Positions 23,616-34,458 of a stretch of 64,000 nt of DNA are shown piece after piece. Source of the stretch: Pseudomonas mandelii. Lineage in GTDB: Bacteria > Pseudomonadota > Gammaproteobacteria > Pseudomonadales > Pseudomonadaceae. The number at the start of each line of letters is the position of its first letter. Position 1 is the first letter of the stretch. Location of the stretch: contig NZ_RCZA01000006.1 of NCBI RefSeq assembly GCF_006438925.1, positions 310,001 to 374,000 of the forward strand, in the 5' to 3' direction. Below the pieces are notes generated by a model. That model did no database searches. It was not told where the DNA came from and was given only the letters and a program-made list of their open reading frames with translations. The position numbers and the translations under genes are program-made.

Positions 23616-24782
23616 CTACAAATCCTGCAACACCTCATCCGCCCGGCCGCCCTCCTGCTGGATCACCAAGTGGATGAAGTGCAGCTTGGCGATCACTGCC
23701 GGCGGCAGGACGAACGGATAGAAATCCGGCTGCCCCATGCTGCGTGACAGTTCATTCAGCATCCCGGCCAGTTCGATCCACGCATTGACGAACGACAGGA
23801 ACGCCGCGCCACCGGGATGCTGTGGATCGTAGAGGGCGCTTGGGGGAAACGGCTGATAGTCGAAATCCATCTCCCTGGCACTCATTCCGAACCCAAGCGC
23901 CGTATCCACCGCGTCCATCATGTGCAGGTAGTGAGCCCAGGTTTCGGCCCAATCCTCCCACGGATGCATGGTCGCGTAGGCGCTGACGTAATGTTGCTGC
24001 CAGTCAAGCGGTGCGCCTTGCTGGTAATGCCGTTCGAGAGCGTCGGTGTAGCTGGCGCGCTCGTCGCCGAACAGGCCGCGGAACGGTTCCAGCCAATGGC
24101 TGTTGGCGATCAGACGGTCCCAGTAATAATGCCCGACTTCATGACGAAAATGCCCGAGCAGCGTGCGGTAAGGTTCGTGCAACTGCACCCGAAGCTGCTC
24201 GCGATGGGCGTCGTCGGCTTCTTTGATATCGAGGGTGATCAGACCGTTGGTGTGACCAGTGGTTGGCGGCTTGCCTTCGAGGTCGACGCCAATGAAATCG
24301 AAAGCCAGTCCAGCCTCTTCGTCCACGGTTTTGGGAATCACCTGCAAACCCAGGCTGACCAACTGTGCAACCAGCCGCCGCTTGGCCGTTTCGACCTTGC
24401 ACCAGCGTTCGTGGTTTTCGCCAATCGACAGGTCGGGGATGGTGTGGTTCAGGCTACAGGCGATGCATAACGCATCATGGTCATTGGCGGGCAACAGCCA
24501 ATTACACGCGGCCGGGGAATCGAGGTTGGCGCAGCGGCGCAAGACACCTGCTTCGGGATCGGCGTCGAGCAACCAGGTATCAGCCTGCACGCCGGGCTGC
24601 AGCGACGATAGGCGACTCTGGTCCGGTTGATAACCCAACGCCGCCGAACACGCCAGGCACTGGCTGTTGCGAAAAAACAGCGACTGCCCGCAGCGGCACT
24701 GCCAGACCTTGCTGTTACGCGAGCTTTCGCCGATGAAGGGCGCGGCGATGCGTGAACTGAGCTGTTCGAAGAAGCGGTACAT
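23616..24782 (-). CDS. Putative zinc-binding metallopeptidase
   Basis: A 388-residue protein. The N-terminal zinc ribbon has Cys29/Cys31 and Cys42/Cys45 ('WQCRCGQ', 'QCLACSAALG'). The catalytic motif is 'FRHEVGHYYWD' with HExxH at 214-218. A helical C-terminal region with conserved 'HPWEDWAETWAHYLHMMDAV' supplies a likely third ligand. This fits the 'putative zinc-binding metallopeptidase' family (Zn_peptidase_2-like), common in pseudomonads. The substrate is unknown. No signal peptide is visible, so it is cytoplasmic. It is a single gene next to a family-B repeat. Confidence 0.85.
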   Translation of the reverse strand: MYRFFEQLSSRIAAPFIGESSRNSKVWQCRCGQSLFFRNSQCLACSAALGYQPDQSRLSSLQPGVQADTWLLDADPEAGVLRRCANLDSPAACNWLLPANDHDALCIACSLNHTIPDLSIGENHERWCKVETAKRRLVAQLVSLGLQVIPKTVDEEAGLAFDFIGVDLEGKPPTTGHTNGLITLDIKEADDAHREQLRVQLHEPYRTLLGHFRHEVGHYYWDRLIANSHWLEPFRGLFGDERASYTDALERHYQQGAPLDWQQHYVSAYATMHPWEDWAETWAHYLHMMDAVDTALGFGMSAREMDFDYQPFPPSALYDPQHPGGAAFLSFVNAWIELAGMLNELSRSMGQPDFYPFVLPPAVIAKLHFIHLVIQQEGGRADEVLQDL

Positions 24783-24863
24783 GACGATCTCTCCCTGGGG
24801 CTTGCCAAGACTAGATCATTACCGCGCCGTGATCGTTCCCGCGTTTTGCGTGGGCAAAACCAA

Positions 24864-24952
24864 AAGATCGCAGCCTCGTTTCACTCGACAGCTCCTACAG
24901 AGGATATGCATTCCAATGTAGGAGCTGTCGAGTGAAACGAGGCTGCGATCTT
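24864..24952. repeat. Family-B inverted pair
   Basis: Arms of about 36 bp (AAGATCGCAGCCTCGTTTCA... and its inverse) flank a loop of about 16 nt between the zinc peptidase promoter and the ligA stop. Confidence 0.85.
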
Positions 24953-24959
24953 GGCGACC

Positions 24960-27356
<2,397 letters not shown>

Positions 27357-27379
27357 TCAATCTCATATCATCAGGATCA

Positions 27380-27469
27380 AGAGATCGCAGCCTCGTTTCA
27401 CTCGACAGCTCCTACAGAAAATCGCGACCCCTGTAGGAGCTGTCGAGTAAAACGAGGCCGCGATCTTTT
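27380..27469. repeat. Family-B inverted pair
   Basis: Two arms of about 37 bp (GAGATCGCAGCCTCGTTTC... and inverse) lie between ligA and the zipA stop codon, 4 bp from that stop. Confidence 0.85.
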
Positions 27470-27473
27470 GACC

Positions 27474-28328
27474 TTAGCGCTTCTGGGTCAGGGCGCGACG
27501 TTCGAACTCGACGATGCGCTGACGGTAATGCTCAATCGTCTGGGCGGTCAGCACGCTGCGCTGGTCGTCTTTCAGTTCACCGTTCAGCTCCTGAGACAGT
27601 TTGCGCGCCGCGGCCACCATCACGTCGAAGGCTTGCTTCGGATGACGTGGGCCTGGCAGACCGAGGAAGAAGCTTACTGCCGGTGTGCTGAAGTGGTCGA
27701 TGTCGTCCAGATCGAAGACGCCCGGCTTGACCGCATTGGCCATGGAGAACAGGACTTCGCCATTGCCAGCCATGCTTTCGTGGCGATGAAAGATGTCCAT
27801 CTCGCCAAAACGCAGACCGCTTTCCAGAATATTCTGCAACAGCGCCGGGCCTTTGAAGCCGGCGGCGTCGCGGCAGATCACGCTGATCACCAGCACTTCT
27901 TCTGCTTGCGGTTGTTCCTTCTCGCTGACCGAGCCCGAAGACTTGGTGTCATCCGGGAAATCGTCGTCACGGCTGCTGAAGCTCGGGCCGCCGTCCAGAT
28001 CCAGACTCAGGTTCATGTCGCCCTGGGAAGGCTCGCCATGGCCACGCTTGCCGCGCTTGGAACCCGACTCACGCGCCTCACGGGCAGGCATGCTCACCGA
28101 CGGCAGATCGTGCTCGTCCAGTTGCGGTTCTTTATGCGTATCCAGCACACGGGGCGGGCCCAACAGCTCGGCGCTGGTGTCCTCGTCCGGCAAGTTGGAC
28201 AAACTTCGGTCGAGACGAAATTTCAGTTTCCCCTTGCCGCCGCGCATGCGACGCCAGCCATCGAAAAGAATACCGGCAATGACAATAATGCCGATGACGA
28301 TCAGCCACTCGCGCAGACCGATTTCCAT
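27474..28328 (-). CDS. zipA: Cell division protein ZipA
   Basis: A 284-residue inner-membrane division protein. The N-terminal anchor is '[20 protein letters not shown]' (about residues 5-24), followed by a basic stretch, an acidic and Ser/Pro-rich linker (about 50-150), and the C-terminal FtsZ-binding domain (about 150-284; '[20 protein letters not shown]', 'MFRQEL'-like end region '[20 protein letters not shown]'). It tethers and stabilises the Z ring. The order smc-zipA-ligA on one strand is the usual pseudomonad arrangement. Confidence 0.95.
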   Translation of the reverse strand: MEIGLREWLIVIGIIVIAGILFDGWRRMRGGKGKLKFRLDRSLSNLPDEDTSAELLGPPRVLDTHKEPQLDEHDLPSVSMPAREARESGSKRGKRGHGEPSQGDMNLSLDLDGGPSFSSRDDDFPDDTKSSGSVSEKEQPQAEEVLVISVICRDAAGFKGPALLQNILESGLRFGEMDIFHRHESMAGNGEVLFSMANAVKPGVFDLDDIDHFSTPAVSFFLGLPGPRHPKQAFDVMVAAARKLSQELNGELKDDQRSVLTAQTIEHYRQRIVEFERRALTQKR

Positions 28329-28586
28329 GTAATCCCGTGCCTCTATAAAAAATGCTGAAAAATAAGAGGTTTACAACTCGCAAACCGCTTTAAAACGTGG
28401 CGCCAACTCTATGTTCTGACAGGCGTTTTGCCCACGTATACGAAAAATTGACATTAAACTAGCACGACCAAAGGCAACTTTACACCGTCTGTCACAACGG
28501 CTTGCGCGAATATGTCGATTGGCCAGCAAGTCAGGGCAGGTAAATAAGTCCTACAACTCAAAAATACCTCTCCTTCAAGCGTCGAC

Positions 28587-31500
28587 TCAGGCATCCACCA
28601 TCGCCATCGCCTCCTCCACATCCACTGCCACCAGACGCGAGCAACCCGGTTCGTGCATCGTCACCCCCATCAGTTGCTCGGCCATTTCCATGGCGATCTT
28701 GTTGTGGGTGATATAGATGAACTGCACCGTCTGCGACATCTCTTTGACCAGCCGTGCGTAGCGTCCAACGTTAGCGTCATCCAATGGCGCGTCAACTTCA
28801 TCGAGCATGCAGAACGGCGCCGGATTCAACTTGAAGATGGCAAAAACCAGAGCCAAGGCAGTCAGGGCTTTTTCGCCACCGGAGAGCAAATGGATGGTGC
28901 TGTTCTTCTTTCCTGGCGGCTGCGCCATGATCGTTACCCCAGTATCGAGTAGATCTTCGCCCGTCAGTTCCAAATAGGCGCGTCCTCCACCGAAAACTTT
29001 TGGGAAAAGGGCCTGTAAACCACCATTGATCTGATCAAAGGTATCTTTGAAGCGGTTTCGGGTTTCCTTGTCGATCTTGCGAATCACGTTCTCGAGCGTA
29101 TCCAGCGCTTCTACCAGATCGTCGTTCTGCGCATCCAGATAACGTTTACGCTCGGATTGTTGCTGGTATTCGTCGATGGCCGCCAGGTTGATCGCACCGA
29201 GGCGCTGAATCCGCGCGGCAATGCGTTCGAGTTCTTCTTCAGCATCCTTTTCGTTAGCCTCGGCTACCAGCGTGGCGAGCACGCCATGAAGGTCGTAGCC
29301 GTCTTCCAGCAACTGATCTTCGAGCGCTTTGCGGCGCACGGTCAGGGCTTGCCATTCCATGCGCTGGGTTTCCATCTGGCCGCGAATCAATTGCGATTGC
29401 TGCTCCGCCTGACTGCGACGTTTTTCCGCGTCGCGCAGTTCGCGGTCGGCGTCTTCCAGAGCGATCTGCGCCGTCTTGAGTTCTTCGTCGACGGTCATGC
29501 GTTTGTCGAGCAACTCTTCGAGCTTGAGGCGCAACTCTTCCAGCGGTGCCTCGCCCTCCTCCAGATTGAGGCTGAGCTGTTCGCGCTTCTCGGTCAGGCG
29601 CTCGGACTGCATTTCCAGACGTTCCAGCGCCTGACGCGTCGAGTCGTGTTGTGCCTTGAGCGAACCCAGACGCACCGCCAGTTGATGAGCGTGATCCTTG
29701 TGCTGCCGGGCTTCCTGCCGCACCCGATCGAGTCGCTCGCGCAAGCTGTCGCGCTGAGCCAGCAACAACTCGCGCTGCTCGGTGTCCAGCGCCATGCTGT
29801 CGAGGGCTTCCTGCAATTGCAGACGCGCCTCGCCGATATTTTCGTGCTCCAGAGCGCGTTGCTCAGCCAATTCGGTGAGTTCTTCGTCCAGGCGTGTACG
29901 ACGCAGGGTCAATTGTTCGGCCTTGGCTTTGCCGGCGGACAACTGGGCTTTCAACTCACCTTGCTGACGGGCTTCGTCTTGCAGCAGACGGCGCAGGTGT
30001 TCGCGACCGTTTTCCTGCTGACGCTGCTGCGCCCTGAGATTCTGAAGTTGGGTTTCCAGGGTTTCGACCGTGGCTTCGCGCTCTTCGCGCTCAAGGCCCA
30101 GACGATGGATTTCCTGACCACGAGCGAGCACACCGCTTTCCGCTTCGCTGGCCCGGCGTACGCGCAAGAAGTGCCGACCGACCCAGTAACCGTCGCGGCT
30201 GATCAAGCTCTGGCCGGCGGTCAATTGATTGCGCAGGGCCAAAGCCTGTTCGAGGCTGTCGACCGGTTTAACCTGCCCCAGCCACGGCGCCAGATCGATC
30301 TGCGCTTCAACTTTATCGAGCAAGCTGCCGGGCACGCGCACGCCATCAGTGGCCGGGCTGAGCAAGCGCAAATCGCCTTGGGCAAAACCGGCCAGATCGA
30401 AATCGCCGAAGTCATCCACCAGCACCGCTTGCAGGTCGGCGCCAAGCACGGTTTCCACCGCCAGCTCCCAACCGGCTTCGACTTTCAGGCCTTCGGCCAG
30501 ACGCGGACGGTCCGCCAAATGTTGTTCGCGCAGCCATTCAGCGGTGCCGGTGCCCGGATCGAGTGCGGCTTGTTGCAAGGCTTCAAGGGAGGCGAGGCGA
30601 CCGTTCAGACGCTGCAAGTCGCCCTGAGCCTGCTGCTGATTTTGCAGCGCTAATTGCAATTCCTGACGCAGTTGCTCGAGGCGTTCGACCTGCGCTTCTT
30701 CACTGGCCTGCAAATCTTCCAGCGTCGCTTCACTCGCGGCCAGTTGCTCGCTGAGTTCCATGATCGCCGCGTCTTCCGGGTCTGCCGAGAGCAACGTGCG
30801 CTCCTCGCCAAGACGCTTCTGACGATCGGCCAGGCGCTCCATGCTGGTTTCCAGCTGCTGGATGCGCGACTGCTGAACTTCGGACTGGCGACGCGGTTCG
30901 GCGGCCGTCAGGTTGAAGCTGTCCCATTGCTCTTGCCAGGCGTGCATGGTGGTTTCGGACTCTTCCAGCGCGGCGGCAGCCTCTTCGGCGGCGGCGCTGG
31001 TGACTTCCTGTTCAGGGGTGAGCAGGTCCAGCTCTTCGCCCAGGGTCAGCAGCAAGGTGCGGTCGTGGCCCAGGTGAGACTCGGTTTCCAGACGCGCGCG
31101 CTCGGCTTCTTTCAGATCGTCTTGCAGCTGGCGTAGGCGTTGCTGACCGTGCTGGATACTCTGCTCGACCCGGGCGATGTCGCCGCCGACCGAATAGAAG
31201 CGCCCCTGCACCAGATTGAATCGTTCGGACAGGTCGTGGTGCCCGTCCCGCAAGCGTTCGATTGCCGCATCGGCATTGCGTTGCTCGGCCACCAACGCTT
31301 CGAAGGTGACTTCCTGATTGCCGATGATCGCTTCGCGCTGACCGACCTGTTCATTCAAAGCCTGCCAGCGCAGGGCCGACAGTTGGGCCTTGAGCTGACG
31401 CTCTTCGCCCTTGTATTCCTGATACTTCTTGGCGGCCTCGGCCTGGCGGTACAAGCGTTCAAGCTGACGCTCGAGCTCTTCGCGCAGGTCGGTCAGGCGG

Positions 31501-32075
31501 GCCAGGTTTTCGTGGGTGCGGCGGATGCGGTTTTCGGTCTCGCGCCGGCGCTCCTTGTACTTGGAGATGCCCGCCGCTTCTTCAATGAAGTTGCGCAGGT
31601 CTTCGGGCTTTGACTCGATCAGCTTGGAGATCATCCCCTGTTCGATAATCGAGTAGCTGCGCGGGCCCAGGCCTGTACCCAGAAAGATGTCGGTGATATC
31701 GCGACGACGGCACTTGGTGCCGTTGAGGTAATAAGTGGTCTGGCTGTCGCGGGTCACTTTGCGGCGAATGGAAATTTCCGCGTAGGCCGCGTATTCGCCG
31801 AGCAGGGTGCCGTCGGAGTTATCGAACACTAGCTCGATGCTGGCCTGGCTTACCGGTTTACGGCTGGTCGAGCCGTTGAAGATGACGTCGGTCATCGACT
31901 CGCCGCGCAGGTTCTTGGCCGAACTCTCGCCCATCACCCAGCGGACGGCGTCGATGATGTTCGACTTGCCGCAACCATTGGGCCCGACCACCGCCGCCAT
32001 GTTACTGGGGAAGTTCACCGTGGTCGGGTCGACGAAGGATTTGAACCCCGCCAGTTTGATGCACTTTAGCCGCAC
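28587..32075 (-). CDS. smc: Chromosome segregation protein SMC
   Basis: A 1162-residue structural-maintenance-of-chromosomes ATPase of full length. Walker A is 'VVGPNGCGKSNIIDAVRWVM' at about residues 30-49. Two long coiled coils (about 165-500 and 660-1000) flank a hinge ('LRLLSPATDGVRVPGSLLDK' region). The C-terminal head carries the signature 'HLLSGGEKALTALALVFAI' and Walker B 'PFCMLDEVDAPLDDANV'. It organises and separates the nucleoid with ScpA/ScpB. The GntR gene ends 2 bp before its start, so both probably share a transcript. Confidence 0.97.
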   Translation of the reverse strand: MRLKCIKLAGFKSFVDPTTVNFPSNMAAVVGPNGCGKSNIIDAVRWVMGESSAKNLRGESMTDVIFNGSTSRKPVSQASIELVFDNSDGTLLGEYAAYAEISIRRKVTRDSQTTYYLNGTKCRRRDITDIFLGTGLGPRSYSIIEQGMISKLIESKPEDLRNFIEEAAGISKYKERRRETENRIRRTHENLARLTDLREELERQLERLYRQAEAAKKYQEYKGEERQLKAQLSALRWQALNEQVGQREAIIGNQEVTFEALVAEQRNADAAIERLRDGHHDLSERFNLVQGRFYSVGGDIARVEQSIQHGQQRLRQLQDDLKEAERARLETESHLGHDRTLLLTLGEELDLLTPEQEVTSAAAEEAAAALEESETTMHAWQEQWDSFNLTAAEPRRQSEVQQSRIQQLETSMERLADRQKRLGEERTLLSADPEDAAIMELSEQLAASEATLEDLQASEEAQVERLEQLRQELQLALQNQQQAQGDLQRLNGRLASLEALQQAALDPGTGTAEWLREQHLADRPRLAEGLKVEAGWELAVETVLGADLQAVLVDDFGDFDLAGFAQGDLRLLSPATDGVRVPGSLLDKVEAQIDLAPWLGQVKPVDSLEQALALRNQLTAGQSLISRDGYWVGRHFLRVRRASEAESGVLARGQEIHRLGLEREEREATVETLETQLQNLRAQQRQQENGREHLRRLLQDEARQQGELKAQLSAGKAKAEQLTLRRTRLDEELTELAEQRALEHENIGEARLQLQEALDSMALDTEQRELLLAQRDSLRERLDRVRQEARQHKDHAHQLAVRLGSLKAQHDSTRQALERLEMQSERLTEKREQLSLNLEEGEAPLEELRLKLEELLDKRMTVDEELKTAQIALEDADRELRDAEKRRSQAEQQSQLIRGQMETQRMEWQALTVRRKALEDQLLEDGYDLHGVLATLVAEANEKDAEEELERIAARIQRLGAINLAAIDEYQQQSERKRYLDAQNDDLVEALDTLENVIRKIDKETRNRFKDTFDQINGGLQALFPKVFGGGRAYLELTGEDLLDTGVTIMAQPPGKKNSTIHLLSGGEKALTALALVFAIFKLNPAPFCMLDEVDAPLDDANVGRYARLVKEMSQTVQFIYITHNKIAMEMAEQLMGVTMHEPGCSRLVAVDVEEAMAMVDA

Positions 32076-32077
32076 GC

Positions 32078-32737
32078 TTAAGCGTCCGTCAGGGCAGAAA
32101 CCACCAGATCACTGCTGCGCTGGGCATACGCCGTCAGCACAATGCGGATCTGCGGAAAATCACGGGCCAGCACGGCGGCGAGCAAGCGTTCGAACAGTTC
32201 AAGGAACTCGCTCATCGAGGCCTTGCGCTGTTCCAGGGCGAGGAAATACGCGCGGCTCATGGCCGGCTGCAGATTCTCGACGGTTTCCTGCAAGTACGGG
32301 TTGTTGGCGAACGGATACGCGGCGCGCATCACACTGAAGCTGTCGTCGACGAAGGTGCGAATGTCCTGACGCTCGTAGCTGGCGGTCAGACGCTGCTGGA
32401 TTTGCACGAACGGCGCCATGTCGGCCTGGACTTGCCAGCCGCTGGCCACTGCATTGCCCAGCAGGATGTAAAGCTCGCTCATCAGCGTGCACAGGCTCTG
32501 GACCTTGTGAACCGTGAGCTCGGTCACGTGGGCGCCACGTCGCGGCAGGATTGCGATCAGGTGGCGGCGCTCGAGGATCAGCAAGGCTTCACGGACCGAA
32601 CCGCGGCTGACATTGAGGGCCAACGTGACCTTCTGTTCCTGGATGCGCTCCCCGGGCTTCATTTCGCCACGAATGATGCGTTCGGCGAGGTGGTGAGCAA
32701 TTTGCTCGGCGAGGCTGTCCGGCGCCTTGAACGTCAT
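32078..32737 (-). CDS. GntR-family regulator (FadR subfamily), divergent from xdhA
   Basis: A 219-residue protein. The winged HTH lies at about residues 10-72 ('ERIIRGEMKPGERIQEQKVT', 'VSRGSVREALLILERRHLI') and an all-helical FCD ligand domain follows (about 85-215). It is divergent from xdhABC-guaD with a 266-bp gap, and likely controls them with a purine-pathway ligand (inference). It also immediately precedes smc. Confidence 0.9.
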   Translation of the reverse strand: MTFKAPDSLAEQIAHHLAERIIRGEMKPGERIQEQKVTLALNVSRGSVREALLILERRHLIAILPRRGAHVTELTVHKVQSLCTLMSELYILLGNAVASGWQVQADMAPFVQIQQRLTASYERQDIRTFVDDSFSVMRAAYPFANNPYLQETVENLQPAMSRAYFLALEQRKASMSEFLELFERLLAAVLARDFPQIRIVLTAYAQRSSDLVVSALTDA

Positions 32738-32907
32738 GGTTGTCCTTCAAACTCTTCGATTTGCACAAGCGGCGCAGTGTAGCGCACATGAAGGGTCATG
32801 GCGGAGTGCCCACTCGGCGGTTTTTGGCACGATTCAAGCAAAAAGCAGGCTATCCCGTGAGGGTCAATAATAAAGGAACGAGTCGTTTATCGACAAAATG
32901 CTATTTC

Positions 32908-32923
32908 CTGACCCTTAAGTCAG
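32908..32923. promoter_or_regulatory. Inverted repeat CTGAC-N6-GTCAG in the xdhA upstream region
   Basis: The palindrome lies between the divergent GntR and xdhA genes. A further GTCAG half-site follows at about 32942. This is a candidate operator of the GntR regulator; the pattern alone does not prove it. Confidence 0.35.
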
Positions 32924-33003
32924 AAAATCATTGACCGGAAAGTCAGACCTGATAAATTCGGTTCAAGTCGGTTAACAACAATAATGAGTCTGCGAGGCCT
33001 TCC

Positions 33004-34458
33004 GTGATCCAGTTTTTACTTAACCAGGAACTCCGTAGCGAGCACGCCCTGGACCCAAACCTGACCGTGCTCAATTATCTGCGCGACCATGTGGGCAAAC
33101 CCGGCACCAAAGAAGGCTGCGCCAGCGGTGACTGCGGCGCGTGCACCGTGGTAGTCGGCGAGCTGCAAACGGATGACGATGGCCGCGAACACATTCGCTA
33201 TCGCAGCCTCAACTCGTGCCTGACGTTCGTTTCGTCATTGCACGGCAAACAACTGATCAGTGTCGAAGACCTCAAGCACCAAGGCGAACTGCACAGCGTG
33301 CAGAAAGCCATGGTCGAGTGCCACGGGTCGCAATGCGGCTTCTGCACGCCGGGCTTCGTCATGTCGCTGTTCGCGCTGCAAAAGAACAGCGATCAACCGG
33401 ACTCGCACAAAGCCCACGAAGCACTGGCCGGCAACCTCTGCCGCTGCACCGGCTATCGGCCGATTCTGGCTGCCGCCGAACAATCCTGCTGCGGCAAGCA
33501 AACGGACCAGTTCGACGCCCGTGAAGCCGACACCATCGCTCGCCTGAAGGCCATCGCCCCCACCGACATCGGCGAACTCAACAGTGGCGACAAGCGCTGC
33601 CTGGTGCCGCTGACCGTTGCCGATCTGGCTGACCTCTATGACGCCTATCCACAGGCTCGCCTACTGGCCGGCGGCACCGATCTGGCGCTGGAAGTCACGC
33701 AGTTCCACCGCACCCTGCCGGTGATGATTTACGTCGGCAATGTTGCCGAGATGAAGCGCATCGAACGCTTCGACGATCGCCTGGAAATCGGCGCCGCCAC
33801 CGCCCTCTCCGATTGCTACGAGGCCTTGAAAGCCGAGTACCCGGACTTCGGCGAATTGCTGCAACGCTTTGCTTCCCTGCAGATCCGCAACCAGGGCACC
33901 CTCGGCGGCAACATCGGTAACGCCTCGCCGATCGGTGACTCCCCGCCCCTGCTGATTGCACTCGGCGCGCAGATTGTCCTGTGCAAAGGCGAAGTCCGCC
34001 GCACGATGGCGCTGGAAGATTACTTCATCGATTACCGGGTCACCGCGCGTCAGGAAAGCGAGTTCATCGAAAAGATCATCGTGCCGCGTGCCAGCGCCGA
34101 ACAACTGTTCCGCGCCTACAAAGTATCGAAACGTCTGGACGATGATATTTCCGCTGTCTGCGCCGCGTTCAACCTGCGCATCGACAACGGCGTGATCGCC
34201 GACGCCCGCGTCGCCTTCGGCGGCATGGCGGCAACGCCAAAACGCGCCAAGGCCTGCGAAGCCGTATTGCTCGGTGCCACCTGGAACAACGACACCGTCG
34301 AACGCGCCTGCGCCGCACTGGCCGAAGATTTCACGCCGCTCTCGGACTTCCGTGCCAGCAAGGAATACCGCCTGCTCAGTGCGCAAAACCTGCTGCGTAA
34401 ATACTTCATCGAACTGCAAACACCGCACATCGAGACTCGGGTGACCGCTTATGTCTAA
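33004..34458 (+). CDS. xdhA: Xanthine dehydrogenase small subunit XdhA
   Basis: A 484-residue subunit starting at GTG 33004 (GAGG 8 nt upstream). The N-terminal plant-type [2Fe-2S] domain has 'GCASGDCGACTVV', and the second [2Fe-2S] helical domain has 'CGFCTPGFVMSL' and 'NLCRCTGYRPI'. From about residue 195 comes the FAD domain ('LLAGGTDLALEV', 'QIRNQGTLGGNIGNASPIGD'). It passes electrons from the molybdenum centre to NAD+ in the oxidation of hypoxanthine and xanthine to urate. It overlaps xdhB by 8 nt. Confidence 0.96.
   Translation: MIQFLLNQELRSEHALDPNLTVLNYLRDHVGKPGTKEGCASGDCGACTVVVGELQTDDDGREHIRYRSLNSCLTFVSSLHGKQLISVEDLKHQGELHSVQKAMVECHGSQCGFCTPGFVMSLFALQKNSDQPDSHKAHEALAGNLCRCTGYRPILAAAEQSCCGKQTDQFDAREADTIARLKAIAPTDIGELNSGDKRCLVPLTVADLADLYDAYPQARLLAGGTDLALEVTQFHRTLPVMIYVGNVAEMKRIERFDDRLEIGAATALSDCYEALKAEYPDFGELLQRFASLQIRNQGTLGGNIGNASPIGDSPPLLIALGAQIVLCKGEVRRTMALEDYFIDYRVTARQESEFIEKIIVPRASAEQLFRAYKVSKRLDDDISAVCAAFNLRIDNGVIADARVAFGGMAATPKRAKACEAVLLGATWNNDTVERACAALAEDFTPLSDFRASKEYRLLSAQNLLRKYFIELQTPHIETRVTAYV

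Noticed and set aside
29157..30653. 498-codon plus-strand open frame
   Set aside because: It is antisense to the coiled-coil region of smc and low in complexity as protein.
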